NCBI GenBank assembly: GCA_038747915.1
Contig: JBCDJJ010000007.1
Location: forward strand, 12,885 to 76,884
Reading direction: 5' to 3'
Source of the DNA: JBCDAP01 sp038747915
GTDB lineage: Bacteria; Planctomycetota; Phycisphaerae; Phycisphaerales; UBA1924
DNA length: 64,000 nt
Shown: positions 51,466-59,908 of the stretch, piece by piece
How positions within the stretch are numbered: the first letter of the stretch is position 1
Layout: each line of letters starts with the position of its first letter
Translations under genes and position numbers: made by a program
The notes under the pieces: generated by a model
Database searches by the model: none
What the model was told of the DNA's origin: nothing
Seen by the model: the letters and a program-made list of their open reading frames with translations, nothing else

Positions 51466-52305
51466 CTAAACCAAACCTACCGGTCGCACCACGTACACCG
51501 CCGCGTACATCCCTGCCACCGCCTCCCGCTCAACCGTCCGGGGTGGGTACGACGGGTTGATCGGCTGCAGGCGGATCATCTGGTGTCCCTCGCCCGACAC
51601 CTCGAAGTACACCCTTTTGAAGGTCGTCTCCGCGTCGCGTTCGAAGCGGACGAAGCAGTCGGTGCCCGGTGGTGTGCCCTGGGAGGGGCTGAACACCACG
51701 ATGTCGCCCTCGCGGTACTGGGGCTCCATCGAGTCGCCGACCACGCGGGCGGCGAACGCGTCCGGGTCCTGGACATCGGGCACACTCACATACTCGTCGG
51801 CCACACGCGCGGGGTAGCCCAGATCCGTGAACTCCGCGGGGTAGCCAGCGGTCACCGAGTTGATGAGCGGCACCTGGAGCGGCAGGGCCATCGGCTCGAT
51901 GGCCGATGCCGATGGGTGCGCCGCTCCGGTGCCCTCCGGCTCGTCATCTCCCGCCAGATCTCGCACGAGCCTGTCGAGCACCCCCGATCGGTACGCACGA
52001 TCGAGCCCACCCTGCTCGCTCACCAATCGTGCGAGCAGCTCCGCCTTGCGACGACCCGCCTTCAGCTCGCGGAGTTCGGTGCGCACCGACTCGGGCAAGG
52101 CCTCGAGATGCGCCGCCCCAACCAGCTCTCCCGACTCGAACCCAAGGACGCCCTCGATCCGCTCGAGCAGCTCGTTGCTCGGCACACGACCGGCCTCGAC
52201 CTGCGACAGATAGCCCCGTGTGCACCCGACGAGGGCCGCCAACTGATGGCCCGTCAGCCGGCGCGTCCGCCGTGCTGCCCGAATTCGTGCGCCGATGTGC
52301 TCCAT
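51466..52305 (-). CDS. CI/LexA-like repressor: XRE HTH plus S24 peptidase domain
   Basis: Encodes 279 residues from ATG 52305 (a GTG three codons earlier is possible). Residues 5-58 form a Cro/CI-type HTH: IRAARRTRRLTGHQLAALVG, then CTRGYLSQVEAGRVPSNELL. A linker leads to an S24 peptidase-like domain with nucleophile Ser192 (VVGDSMEPQYREGDIVV) and general-base Lys230 (TTFKRVYFE). VTAGYPAEF at ~151 aligns with the self-cleavage region of such repressors. It should bind operators in the divergent AT-rich region and lose activity by self-cleavage on DNA damage. It faces the terminase gene set, as a phage-type switch does. Confidence 0.92.
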   Translation of the reverse strand: MEHIGARIRAARRTRRLTGHQLAALVGCTRGYLSQVEAGRVPSNELLERIEGVLGFESGELVGAAHLEALPESVRTELRELKAGRRKAELLARLVSEQGGLDRAYRSGVLDRLVRDLAGDDEPEGTGAAHPSASAIEPMALPLQVPLINSVTAGYPAEFTDLGYPARVADEYVSVPDVQDPDAFAARVVGDSMEPQYREGDIVVFSPSQGTPPGTDCFVRFERDAETTFKRVYFEVSGEGHQMIRLQPINPSYPPRTVEREAVAGMYAAVYVVRPVGLV

Positions 52306-52403
52306 CGCGGTCACCACATCCTCGTTCGTGCGCGCGCCGGCGGACAACGTGCCCGCATCGACCACTCGTGTGCGCAACCTTCGTGCAATACCATACAACT
52401 ACC

Positions 52404-52431
52404 TTGCATATGTGTCCACTGATTGTATAAT
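52404..52431 (+). promoter_or_regulatory. Strong sigma70-type promoter in a divergent AT-rich control region
   Basis: TTGCAT (52404-52409), 16 bases, TATAAT (52426-52431), pointing to the HTH gene at 52515. The surrounding ~80 bases (52380-52470) are AT-rich. They carry related half-sites ATATGTGTCCA and ATATGTTGACA, and an inverted TGCAA...TTGCA pair overlapping the -35 box. These are likely operators for the divergent repressor. Confidence 0.7.
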
Positions 52432-52514
52432 ATATCTATTCTGTTTACTGATATGTTGACATTCAGGCACGGAACCGACCTTCCGCGTCCCTCAGCCCTG
52501 GTGGAGTGACAACC

Positions 52515-52949
52515 ATGCCCGCAGCGCCCGCCGACCGTCCGGATATCGATCTGCGCCGACGCACCGTCCGCAAGCACGCCGAGCTCATCCTCGAGCGGGC
52601 CCGGTGGCTCATGCCCACCGACCGGGCGGTCATCGAAGCTGTCTACCGTGACGGATTCTCCGTCGCCCATCTCGCTGATCTCCATGGCAGCCCGCCGCGA
52701 TCGACCAGGCGACGAGTCCGCCAGACCGTCGCTGCCGTGATGAGCGTGGAGTTCGACTTCGTGCTCCGCCATCGCGACACGTGGCCACCGATCCGCCGCC
52801 GCGTCGCGACCGCGTGCATCCTTCAAGGACGAGCGATGCGCGATGCGTCCCGACATCTCAAGCTGTCGCTGCACACCGTCCGCACGGAACTCGGCATCAT
52901 CAGGGCGCTCATCGAGAGCGAGGCTCCAGCGGCGAGGCGCGCCGGATGA
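52515..52949 (+). CDS. Helix-turn-helix protein, sigma70-region-4/transposase-like
   Basis: Encodes 144 residues from ATG 52515, with GGTGGAG upstream. Two HTH-like stretches are visible: LMPTDRAVIEAVYRDGFSVA with HLADLHGSPPRSTRRRVRQT in the first half, and ILQGRAMRDASRHLKLSLHT with VRTELGIIRALIES in the second. The first has the look of sigma factor region 4. It is the first gene of the rightward set and its TGA overlaps the next start (ATGA). It could be a regulator or a DNA-recognition partner of the terminase set; a small-terminase-like role cannot be excluded. Confidence 0.7.
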   Translation: MPAAPADRPDIDLRRRTVRKHAELILERARWLMPTDRAVIEAVYRDGFSVAHLADLHGSPPRSTRRRVRQTVAAVMSVEFDFVLRHRDTWPPIRRRVATACILQGRAMRDASRHLKLSLHTVRTELGIIRALIESEAPAARRAG

Positions 52950-54355
52950 CCACCCGCCACAATGCTCAACTGCACCGTCTCGACGCGCCCCGGCCGAGCC
53001 GCATGACCTGCGACGCGGCGGTCGCCCTTGGCTTTACGTTCGAGGATGTCCCGAGCGTCACGCCTCCAACACTCGATCCAGCCATCGATGCCGACGCCAT
53101 CACGCTCATCACCGGTCCGAGTGGCTCCGGCAAGTCGTGCATGCTCCGCAGTGCGATCGAGGCGTTTGAAGCACGCGATGTGCGGGTGGTGACGCCCACG
53201 GGATCGCGCCTCCGGAATCTCCCGGCCCTCGATCTGCTCCGCATGCCGCCACCGGACGGGATGCGCGCACTCGCCGAGGTCGGCCTTGCCGAGTTCGCGG
53301 TCTTCGCGCGTCGGCCGGGTGAGCTGTCCGACGGGCAGCTCGAACGGCTGCGCCTCGCCCTCGCGCTCGCTGCGATCGATCGTGCGCCGCGGTCGACACC
53401 CTGCGTGCTGGTGGTCGACGAGTTCGGTGCTCGGGTGGATCCCGTGGCCGCCAAGGCCCTGGCGCACACGCTCGGGCGGGCCGTTCGAGGGCGGCGTGGC
53501 GTTCGCCCGCTCGGCGCGTTGCTGGTGCGGCACACGCCGGATCTCGCGCCCGACCTGCGCGCCGACCGCGTGATCCGCATCGCGCTGGATCAGCGGGTGT
53601 GCGAGATCGATGCGGACTCGCTCGCGGAGCACCGCGCACTCACCGAGCGCCTCGCCATCGGCCTGGCCGACACCTCCACGTACCGCGCGCTGGCCCGGTA
53701 CCACTATCGCCCGAGCCCGCCCGCGGGTGCGGTCCGGTGTCGCGCCGCGCACGACGAGGCCACCGGCGAACTCGCGGGTGTGCTGATCACCGCGATGCCG
53801 TCGCTCAACTCGTCGTGGCGCCGGCACGCCTGGGGCGATCGATACGCCACGGGCGACAAGCGGGCCGATGCGAAGCGAATCAACGCCGAGATCCGCCGCA
53901 TCGCGCGGGTCGTCATCGACCCGCGCTACCGCGGCCTCGGCCTCGCAGCCCGCCTCGTCCGGGCTGAACTCGCCGACCCGCTCACCCCGCGCACCGAGGC
54001 CATGGCGGCCATGGGCACTACGTGCCCCTTCTTCGAGCGCGCCGGCATGACGCCGTACCACACCCCCGCGCCGGCGCACCACGCGCGGCTGCTCGATGCG
54101 CTCGCGTACCTCGGCATCGAGCCCTGGCGACTCGCCGACCCGGCCGGCGTCTGGACACGCGCGACCATCAACACCAGCATCCGGCGCTTCTTCGAGGACG
54201 AACTCGCGCGGTGGACGCGCGCCCCGACGACGCCGAAGCACCTGCGGCGCACCGACGACCCACGCGAAGCACTCCGGTGCGCCTGCCGATCGATCGCCAC
54301 CGCGCCGATCGGGTACGCCCACGACGCCCGCCGCGCAGGGCCGATCGATCCGTAA
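52946..54355 (+). CDS. ABC-type ATPase fused to a GNAT acetyltransferase domain
   Basis: Encodes 469 residues; ATG 52946 overlaps the previous stop (ATGA). ATPase features: Walker A GPSGSGKSC at 57-65, signature LSDGQLERLRLALAL from 127, Walker B CVLVVDEFG at 153-161, switch His in LLVRHTPDL. Residues ~245-380 form a GNAT-like domain with the acetyl-CoA loop in RVVIDPRYRGLGLAARLV (321-338) and FFERAGMTPY. This combination matches the family described as MK0520-like ABC ATPase fused to an acetyltransferase (COG2401), whose function is unknown. Its tight link with a terminase gene here suggests a role in DNA handling or in modifying a partner. Confidence 0.85.
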   Translation: MTTRHNAQLHRLDAPRPSRMTCDAAVALGFTFEDVPSVTPPTLDPAIDADAITLITGPSGSGKSCMLRSAIEAFEARDVRVVTPTGSRLRNLPALDLLRMPPPDGMRALAEVGLAEFAVFARRPGELSDGQLERLRLALALAAIDRAPRSTPCVLVVDEFGARVDPVAAKALAHTLGRAVRGRRGVRPLGALLVRHTPDLAPDLRADRVIRIALDQRVCEIDADSLAEHRALTERLAIGLADTSTYRALARYHYRPSPPAGAVRCRAAHDEATGELAGVLITAMPSLNSSWRRHAWGDRYATGDKRADAKRINAEIRRIARVVIDPRYRGLGLAARLVRAELADPLTPRTEAMAAMGTTCPFFERAGMTPYHTPAPAHHARLLDALAYLGIEPWRLADPAGVWTRATINTSIRRFFEDELARWTRAPTTPKHLRRTDDPREALRCACRSIATAPIGYAHDARRAGPIDP

Positions 54356-54404
54356 ACGACACATGACAAACACCCGCGGGAGGAGATCCGAAAGGACCCG
54401 CGAC

Positions 54405-54614
54405 GTGAACACCCAAGAGACGAATACCGCGCGCCCAAACGCTGCGACGCGCACCGCATCACCGATGTCACCACCTTCAACCGGCGACCTCCCCCACTCG
54501 TTGACTTTCTTCCTCACGCGCCGCGAGCGGGCAGCGGTCCTCCGCACGCTCCGCCGGCACGGCACAGACCGCTCGCCGTCGCTCCTCCGCGCCCTCCGGA
54601 TCGAGAACGCGTGA
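54405..54614 (+). CDS. Small basic protein, 69 residues
   Basis: GTG 54405 is preferred, with AAAGGA 9 bases upstream; ATG 54363 is an alternative without a ribosome site. The N-terminal half is polar and Thr/Pro-rich; the C-terminal half, HSLTFFLTRRERAAVLRTLR with SPSLLRALRIEN, is a basic helical segment. It is probably DNA- or protein-binding. Its TGA overlaps the next GTG (GTGA). It belongs to the rightward gene set before the terminase. Family not recognised. Confidence 0.55.
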   Translation: MNTQETNTARPNAATRTASPMSPPSTGDLPHSLTFFLTRRERAAVLRTLRRHGTDRSPSLLRALRIENA

Positions 54615-54886
54615 TGAGCAACATCCACCTCCCCGCGTCAACACCGACGGACCACAAAGCCCTTCGAACGCTCACCCGCCGGACATTGGCGCGGATGCAG
54701 CTCGTGATCGCACACGAGCTGTACGCCATCGCCACCACCGACGAATCGAGCGAGACCCGTCGCAAAGCCTGTGTCGACCTGCTGCGTGTGGATGCGGCCG
54801 AGCCCACCGTCGATGCATCGTCACCCAACGCCGATCTGCTCGACGGGCTCATCAAGGCCCTGCACGCCATCACGGACGAGGACTGA
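54611..54886 (+). CDS. Small helical protein before terminase, possible small-subunit analogue
   Basis: Encodes 91 residues from GTG 54611 (or ATG 54614). It is helical: KALRTLTRRTLARMQLVIAH, ELYAIATTDESSETRRKACV and ADLLDGLIKALHAIT. Its stop overlaps the ATG of the terminase gene by one base (TGATG). The place directly before a large terminase subunit and the size are those of small terminase subunits, but no sequence motif proves this. Confidence 0.6.
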   Translation: MMSNIHLPASTPTDHKALRTLTRRTLARMQLVIAHELYAIATTDESSETRRKACVDLLRVDAAEPTVDASSPNADLLDGLIKALHAITDED

Positions 54887-56397
54887 TGCAACGCGACACG
54901 AGTGACAATGGAGACCCGGACGCTGTCCTGCGCGCCATCCGGCCCCGTACTGCGACGGCGCTTCGCCGCCTGCTCCGGGCGATCTACCGCATCGACCTGC
55001 CGGTGGAGCCCATCCTCGATGGCTCGACCACGCCGATGGAATATCTGGCGCACTCGTTCCTCGAGCTCGACGAGCCCCGCGACTGTGTGGTCTGGGCGGC
55101 ACGCGGCGCCGGGAAGACCTTCTACGCAGCCGTCGCCACGGCGCTCGACCTCGTCTTCAAGCCCGGCGTCGAGGTCCGCATCCTCGGTGGCTCGCTCGAA
55201 CAGGCGGCTCGCATGCACGAGCACCTCAGGCGACTCTTTGAGCGCCCCGCACTCGGCCCACTCCTTGATGGCTCGCCCACCGATCGTCGCATCACGCTCC
55301 ACAACGGATCGACCGCCAGCATCGGTGCCGCCACGCACGCCTCGGTCCGCGGCACCAGGCCCCAGATTCTTCGGTGCGACGAGGCCGACCTCATCGACCG
55401 CGACATCTGGCAGGCGGCGCAGCTCACCACGCGTTCCAAACTGTGCGGCGGTGTCTTTGTCCGTGGTCGTGTCGAGGCCCTCTCCACCTGGCACCGGCCC
55501 GCGGCGCTGATGGCCGACCTCGTCGCTGACGCCTCAGCACCGGGCGACGGCACCCTCCCACGGGCGCGCCGACTCTTTCGATGGTCCGTCATCGATGTGC
55601 TCGAACGATGCCCACCAGAGCGCCCGTGCGAGCCGTGCCCGTTGCACGCCGAGTGCCGCGGACGAGCAAAGGATGCGCGTGGTCACATCACGATCGATGA
55701 TGCGATCACACTCAAGCGTCGCGCCGATGCGCACGCCTGGCACGCGGAGATGCTGTGCGAGCGGCCGCGGCGCACAACCGCTGTCTTCCCCGAGTTCGAT
55801 CCCGACGTGCATGTCTTCGATGCCGAGACCGCGGCGCCAACCGGCTCCGGTGTCGGGCGCGGGCTCACCGCACCGTCGTCCGTCGCCATCATCGCCGGGA
55901 TGGACTTCGGCTACCGCAGCCCGACCGTGATCCTCGTCGCCACGCTCGACCCCGAAGGGGTGGTGCGCGTTGTTTCCGAGCGCCTCGCGACCCGCGCGAC
56001 CATCGGTGCGCACGCCGACTGGGTGCTCGCCCACGACCCGGCGCCCGCGTGGATCGGCGTCGATCCCGCTGGCCATCAGCACTCCGAGCAGACTGGTACC
56101 ACGAACATCTCGCTACTCCGCCAGCGTGGGCTGCGCGTCCGCGCGCGCCGCGCACCCATCGACCTCGGTCTCCGCGCCATCCGCGCCCGGCTCCGGCCTG
56201 CTACCGGTTCGCCGACATTGTTCATCTCGAGCGCGTGCCGGACGCTCATCGGTGCCATGCGCGCCTATCGGTACCCCGACAACACCCACGAGCTGACGCC
56301 GGTCAAAGATGGACACGACCACCCCGCTGACGCGCTGCGGTACCTCATCCTCAACCTCGATCATCCGCACCGCGAGTCGAGCCACATGTACTGGTGA
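54886..56397 (+). CDS. Phage-type terminase large subunit (ATPase plus nuclease)
   Basis: Encodes 503 residues. Residues ~55-220 form the packaging ATPase: Walker A WAARGAGKTF at 70-79, VRILGGSLEQAARM, Walker B ILRCDEADLID at 161-171, and coupling motif LSTWHRP. At 242-257 lies a Cys4 set, CPPERPCEPCPLHAEC, probably a zinc site. Residues ~335-490 form the RNase H-like nuclease: AGMDFGYRSP (Asp340), WIGVDPAGHQ (Asp393) and KDGHDHPADALRYL (late Asp). All three metal-binding Asp are present, so it may be active. No portal, protease or capsid gene follows; the next gene is an AraC regulator. Confidence 0.9.
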   Translation: MQRDTSDNGDPDAVLRAIRPRTATALRRLLRAIYRIDLPVEPILDGSTTPMEYLAHSFLELDEPRDCVVWAARGAGKTFYAAVATALDLVFKPGVEVRILGGSLEQAARMHEHLRRLFERPALGPLLDGSPTDRRITLHNGSTASIGAATHASVRGTRPQILRCDEADLIDRDIWQAAQLTTRSKLCGGVFVRGRVEALSTWHRPAALMADLVADASAPGDGTLPRARRLFRWSVIDVLERCPPERPCEPCPLHAECRGRAKDARGHITIDDAITLKRRADAHAWHAEMLCERPRRTTAVFPEFDPDVHVFDAETAAPTGSGVGRGLTAPSSVAIIAGMDFGYRSPTVILVATLDPEGVVRVVSERLATRATIGAHADWVLAHDPAPAWIGVDPAGHQHSEQTGTTNISLLRQRGLRVRARRAPIDLGLRAIRARLRPATGSPTLFISSACRTLIGAMRAYRYPDNTHELTPVKDGHDHPADALRYLILNLDHPHRESSHMYW

Positions 56398-56460
56398 CGA
56401 GCGATACGACCGGAGCAAGTGCCCGTATCCTCACGATGTCCGGTGCGCGTACACTGAGCT

Positions 56461-57420
56461 ATGCGTGGAGCCGATCTGCCGATTCGCAAGCACACGTGGT
56501 CTCTCGATCACCTCGCTGATATGACCGATCTCGCACCCGTTCGCCTGCAGGACCTCCGCGTGGGTGCGCTCACAGCGGGTACCTACCCTCCCGGCGAGTT
56601 CACACGAGATGCGACCCCGGGGATCATCCTGTCGCTCAACCCGGGGCGTCCGGTCAGGAGCGAGATGACGTATGGGCGTCGAAGTCTCGACACCGAGATC
56701 GAGACCGGGACACTCTGCATCTCACCAGCAGAAATGGACTACCGGTGCACCATGGACGATTCGTACGCGGCCGTCTCCGTGTACCTCCCACAATCGCTTT
56801 TCACCGCGGTGCTGAACCGGACACCACACGAGCAGTGGAACTGCGGACAGATCTCACAGCGCCACAACATCGGGGACCCCACGCTCACTCAACTGATGTC
56901 CATACTCGTGCAGGAAGCCGGCTCCGGTTTCCAGACCGATCGGATCTACGCCGAGTCGATCGTGAGTGCCATCGCTGCCAGGGTTGCGGTTCACTACGGC
57001 GGGCTCTCGAAGACATCGCCGAGCTGGGCTGAACACCGTGCAGCGCCGACCAGTGTGCATCGAGCGATCACATACATCGATCAGAACCTCGCCACTCAAC
57101 TCTCAACGACCTCGATCGCCATGTCCGTCGGCCTTTCGGCCTCGCATCTCTCGCGACTGTTCAAGCGGGTCACGGGCGAGACCGTGCATGGGTACGTCAT
57201 GCGTCGACGGGTGGAGTACGCACGCGAACTCCTCGAGCATGATGCGAGCTGCACCGTCGAGCAAGTAGCACGACTGGCAGGCTTTGCAGATGCGAGCCAC
57301 TTCCGCAGGCGACACCGACGTCTGTACGGGCATCCACCGCGCCGGTCGGAGAATGAACAGTCGCCAGAGAGAGCCGGAACGCCAGGGCCACCGGGTAACA
57401 ACCCGGATCACCCCACATAA
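56461..57420 (+). CDS. AraC-family transcriptional regulator
   Basis: Encodes 319 residues from ATG 56461. The C-terminal ~100 residues contain both AraC HTHs: LSTTSIAMSVGLSASHLSRL with FKRVTGETVHGYVMRRRVEY, then VEQVARLAGFADASHFRRRH and RRLYGHPPRR. The N-terminal ~190 residues are the ligand-sensing or dimerisation part (AraC_N-like: IILSLNPGRPVRSEMTYGRR, DSYAAVSVYLPQSLF). It stands alone and targets are unknown. The disordered tail after the HTH is Pro/Gly-rich. Confidence 0.92.
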   Translation: MRGADLPIRKHTWSLDHLADMTDLAPVRLQDLRVGALTAGTYPPGEFTRDATPGIILSLNPGRPVRSEMTYGRRSLDTEIETGTLCISPAEMDYRCTMDDSYAAVSVYLPQSLFTAVLNRTPHEQWNCGQISQRHNIGDPTLTQLMSILVQEAGSGFQTDRIYAESIVSAIAARVAVHYGGLSKTSPSWAEHRAAPTSVHRAITYIDQNLATQLSTTSIAMSVGLSASHLSRLFKRVTGETVHGYVMRRRVEYARELLEHDASCTVEQVARLAGFADASHFRRRHRRLYGHPPRRSENEQSPERAGTPGPPGNNPDHPT

Positions 57421-57689
57421 CCGCGGATGAGCGGGCAGGCGAGTGCTCGTTCTGTCCCCCTGAGATAGCAGCTCTGTCCCCTACCCGAATCATCACGTCC
57501 GTGGCAGATTGACACAACGTGCAGCACCGATGGGTTGGAGGCGGCATTCGATTCGCTCCGCCGGAGACTGCGCAGAGGACGACACCGCGTCGATGGGGCA
57601 CTCGGCAGAGCTGCCAGGACACACGAACGCTTCTGGGCAGCTCATCGCGGGGTGAATGTTGTGGTACTGATGAATAAGGAAGCAGAGTG

Positions 57690-58505
57690 ATGGACATTCA
57701 CCGAGCATGCCTCTTTGGCGGCGCACTCTTCGCGGCAGGGATACCGGGCACCGATGGCTCTGCCCAGGCGGTCACGAACCTCGGCACATCGGCATACGCC
57801 GAGTCGTACAACTACAGCACGTATGCGTACGACTACCTCCTTGTGCCGAATTCCACAGTGTCGAGCTACGGCGGCGTCGCGTCTGTCGGCGATGGTGGTT
57901 TCGCAGGTGTCGCGTGGGACGCCGACGCAGGAACGTGGGGTGCCTCTGCTCGACAGGGCGCCGACTTCATCAATAGCAACGTCTCCTTCGCCATCACAAG
58001 CCGGTTTACGGTCCCACGCTTCGCCATCATGAGCGTCGATTGGCAGTTTGCAGGGCTCGTCGATCTCAATGTTGCCGACAGCTTCTGGCAGGTCCGCATC
58101 TTTGATGGCACGATCCCACCATCGCCCAGCAGCAGCCTGACTGGGCCCCTCGTTGATGCGTACGGAGTGGTGCAGTTTTTCTCGGGCGCGCCGTCCCAAT
58201 TGCTCGATCCCGATGGGTCCGCACGCATCTGTCTGTCGCCATCCAATAGCTATTGGTTTCAATCACGAATGTTCGCTCTCGGAAGCCCGTTCGGACGATC
58301 GGACGCATCCGTCGATGCGCGGATCGAACTCAGCTCGCTCGGAAGCTTGGACCTCGACGATGACGATGATGTTGACGCCGATGATGTCACGGCGCTCATC
58401 GCGTTGATCAACACTTCGGATGTCGCTGCCGATATCAACCTCGACGAGTCGCTCGATAGTTTCGATATCGCGAAGTACTTCCTCTTCCTGAAAACCAGCG
58501 ACTGA
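57690..58505 (+). CDS. Secreted protein with dockerin-like Asp-rich tail
   Basis: Encodes 271 residues from ATG 57690, with AAGGAAG upstream. A signal peptide (~27 residues, ending GSAQA) is followed by a beta-rich domain of ~180 residues rich in Ser, Tyr, Ala and Val (AESYNYSTYAYDYLLVPNST). The last ~55 residues are a dockerin-like/EF-hand pair: LDLDDDDDVDADDVTALIAL, then AADINLDESLDSFDIAKYFL. Such tails bind calcium and tether secreted planctomycete proteins. The main domain is unrecognised. The pseudopilin-like gene follows 67 bases downstream. Confidence 0.78.
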   Translation: MDIHRACLFGGALFAAGIPGTDGSAQAVTNLGTSAYAESYNYSTYAYDYLLVPNSTVSSYGGVASVGDGGFAGVAWDADAGTWGASARQGADFINSNVSFAITSRFTVPRFAIMSVDWQFAGLVDLNVADSFWQVRIFDGTIPPSPSSSLTGPLVDAYGVVQFFSGAPSQLLDPDGSARICLSPSNSYWFQSRMFALGSPFGRSDASVDARIELSSLGSLDLDDDDDVDADDVTALIALINTSDVAADINLDESLDSFDIAKYFLFLKTSD

Positions 58506-58572
58506 AACACCGTACGTCATACTGTCCACCGATCCGAAAAGGGCTACGCACGATCACGACGAGGTAGAGGTC

Positions 58573-59559
58573 ATGAGACGCCGCCCGGCACGCGAAGGAT
58601 TCACGCTCATCGAGTTACTGGTTGTGGTTTCGGTCATCGCGCTGCTCATCGGGCTCTTGGTCCCAGCGATCGGCGCGGCACGAAATTCGTCGCTCCGTGT
58701 CGCCTGCGCTTCCAACATCCGTCAGACCATGATCGCCGAGAGCAGCTACGCCTCCGATCACGACGGGCGCTTCACACCGATGAAGTGGGAGCTGCTCGAG
58801 AGTGTCGCGTCGACATTTATTTACTCGGGCTGGCGACGCGGCGCAGATCCGCCGAGCCTTCAGAGCTGGTCGAAAGTCCAGAACTACGTCAGCCGCTTCC
58901 CCGAGTCAGATCGATACCAGGGCTTCATCACCGTCGGGCTGCTCTTCGCCGACGGCTACTACTTCTCGGGCGGCAACTTCGGCGGGGCCACGGTGTGCCC
59001 CGCCCAACGGAACCCACAGTTCCAAAACTCCTTCGGCGATGACACACATCCGAACTATGTCGACACCTCGATCGGATGGGTCAACGTCCGCAGCGGCTAC
59101 AACCGGCGGAAGTTCGTCAATGAAGACCTGACGCGTACCGGTCGGCGTCACCCGCTCGATGTCGACTGGAACCGAGACGGCGACTTCGAACCGATGGAGG
59201 AACCCGCAGACTTCACCACCGGTGTCACCGGCGTGGTCGCTGGCTTTGCCCAGCAGCCCGCGGGCATCCGCCAGCAAGTTGTCGGATCGCGGGCGCTGTA
59301 CGCCGACGTCTTGCACCAGCGAGAACTCGTCGAAACGAGCCATGCGACGGGTGTCAACGTTGCATATGCAGACGCTTCCGTGATGTACCGCAGCTTCGAC
59401 CCCTCGGTCGTTATCTCGGTAAACGATGATGCGTATCAGAGCTACGGGGTGACGTCGCAGCTCTCGATCAACGAGGGGCATCAACTCGCCTTCTGGCGGT
59501 TCTTCGACGGTCGGGCCGACGCACCTAGCCACTACACCGACGAGGTGTACCAACCCTGA
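58573..59559 (+). CDS. Pseudopilin-like protein with H-x9-DG-like motif
   Basis: Encodes 328 residues; GAGG lies before the ATG. The type IV prepilin start is GFTLIELLVVVSVIALLIGL, with Gly before Phe as the peptidase site and Glu at +5. A conserved CASNIRQTMIAESSYASDHD stretch follows the hydrophobic helix. Near the end, HATGVNVAYADASVMYR fits the planctomycete H-x9-DG motif, with Ala in place of Gly. This protein family (DUF1559-like) is greatly expanded in planctomycetes and its role is unknown. The long beta-rich middle part would form a surface domain. Confidence 0.88.
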   Translation: MRRRPAREGFTLIELLVVVSVIALLIGLLVPAIGAARNSSLRVACASNIRQTMIAESSYASDHDGRFTPMKWELLESVASTFIYSGWRRGADPPSLQSWSKVQNYVSRFPESDRYQGFITVGLLFADGYYFSGGNFGGATVCPAQRNPQFQNSFGDDTHPNYVDTSIGWVNVRSGYNRRKFVNEDLTRTGRRHPLDVDWNRDGDFEPMEEPADFTTGVTGVVAGFAQQPAGIRQQVVGSRALYADVLHQRELVETSHATGVNVAYADASVMYRSFDPSVVISVNDDAYQSYGVTSQLSINEGHQLAFWRFFDGRADAPSHYTDEVYQP

Positions 59560-59908
59560 TCACGCGCAGGCTCGCGGTAGCGATCGAGACACCGGCTTCG
59601 TCCACCGGATCGACCGTGGCAGCTCTGAGCACTCACCTCCTCCTCACACAGCACAAAAGCCGGCAGCCACGAATCCTCTCGTCGAACCCGGCACGAGTAC
59701 CAGGCCCATCGAAAGGCAACGGGTGACAGCCGTGCATCGGCGGTGGTGCTGCCGGTGCGACCAAGGTTCCACATCGTGTTGGTGCTCGGCGCAATCATGA
59801 TGACACCCCGAGAACCAAGGTGTCTCGTGCCGGAGTCGACGTGCGACCGACACGCCGAGTCGACGCGAACCCGGCCACGATACGGCGCCCACACTCAACC
59901 ATCGTCCG
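59560..59908. other. Intergenic region between converging secreted-protein genes
   Basis: I see no convincing coding frame, hairpin or repeat here. It separates the pseudopilin-like gene from the end of the NxxGxxxF repeat protein gene. Confidence 0.4.

Noticed and set aside
51466..56397. Annotation as a complete prophage.
   Set aside because: No portal, capsid, tail, lysis or integrase gene and no att repeats are visible, so I describe only a terminase-bearing element.
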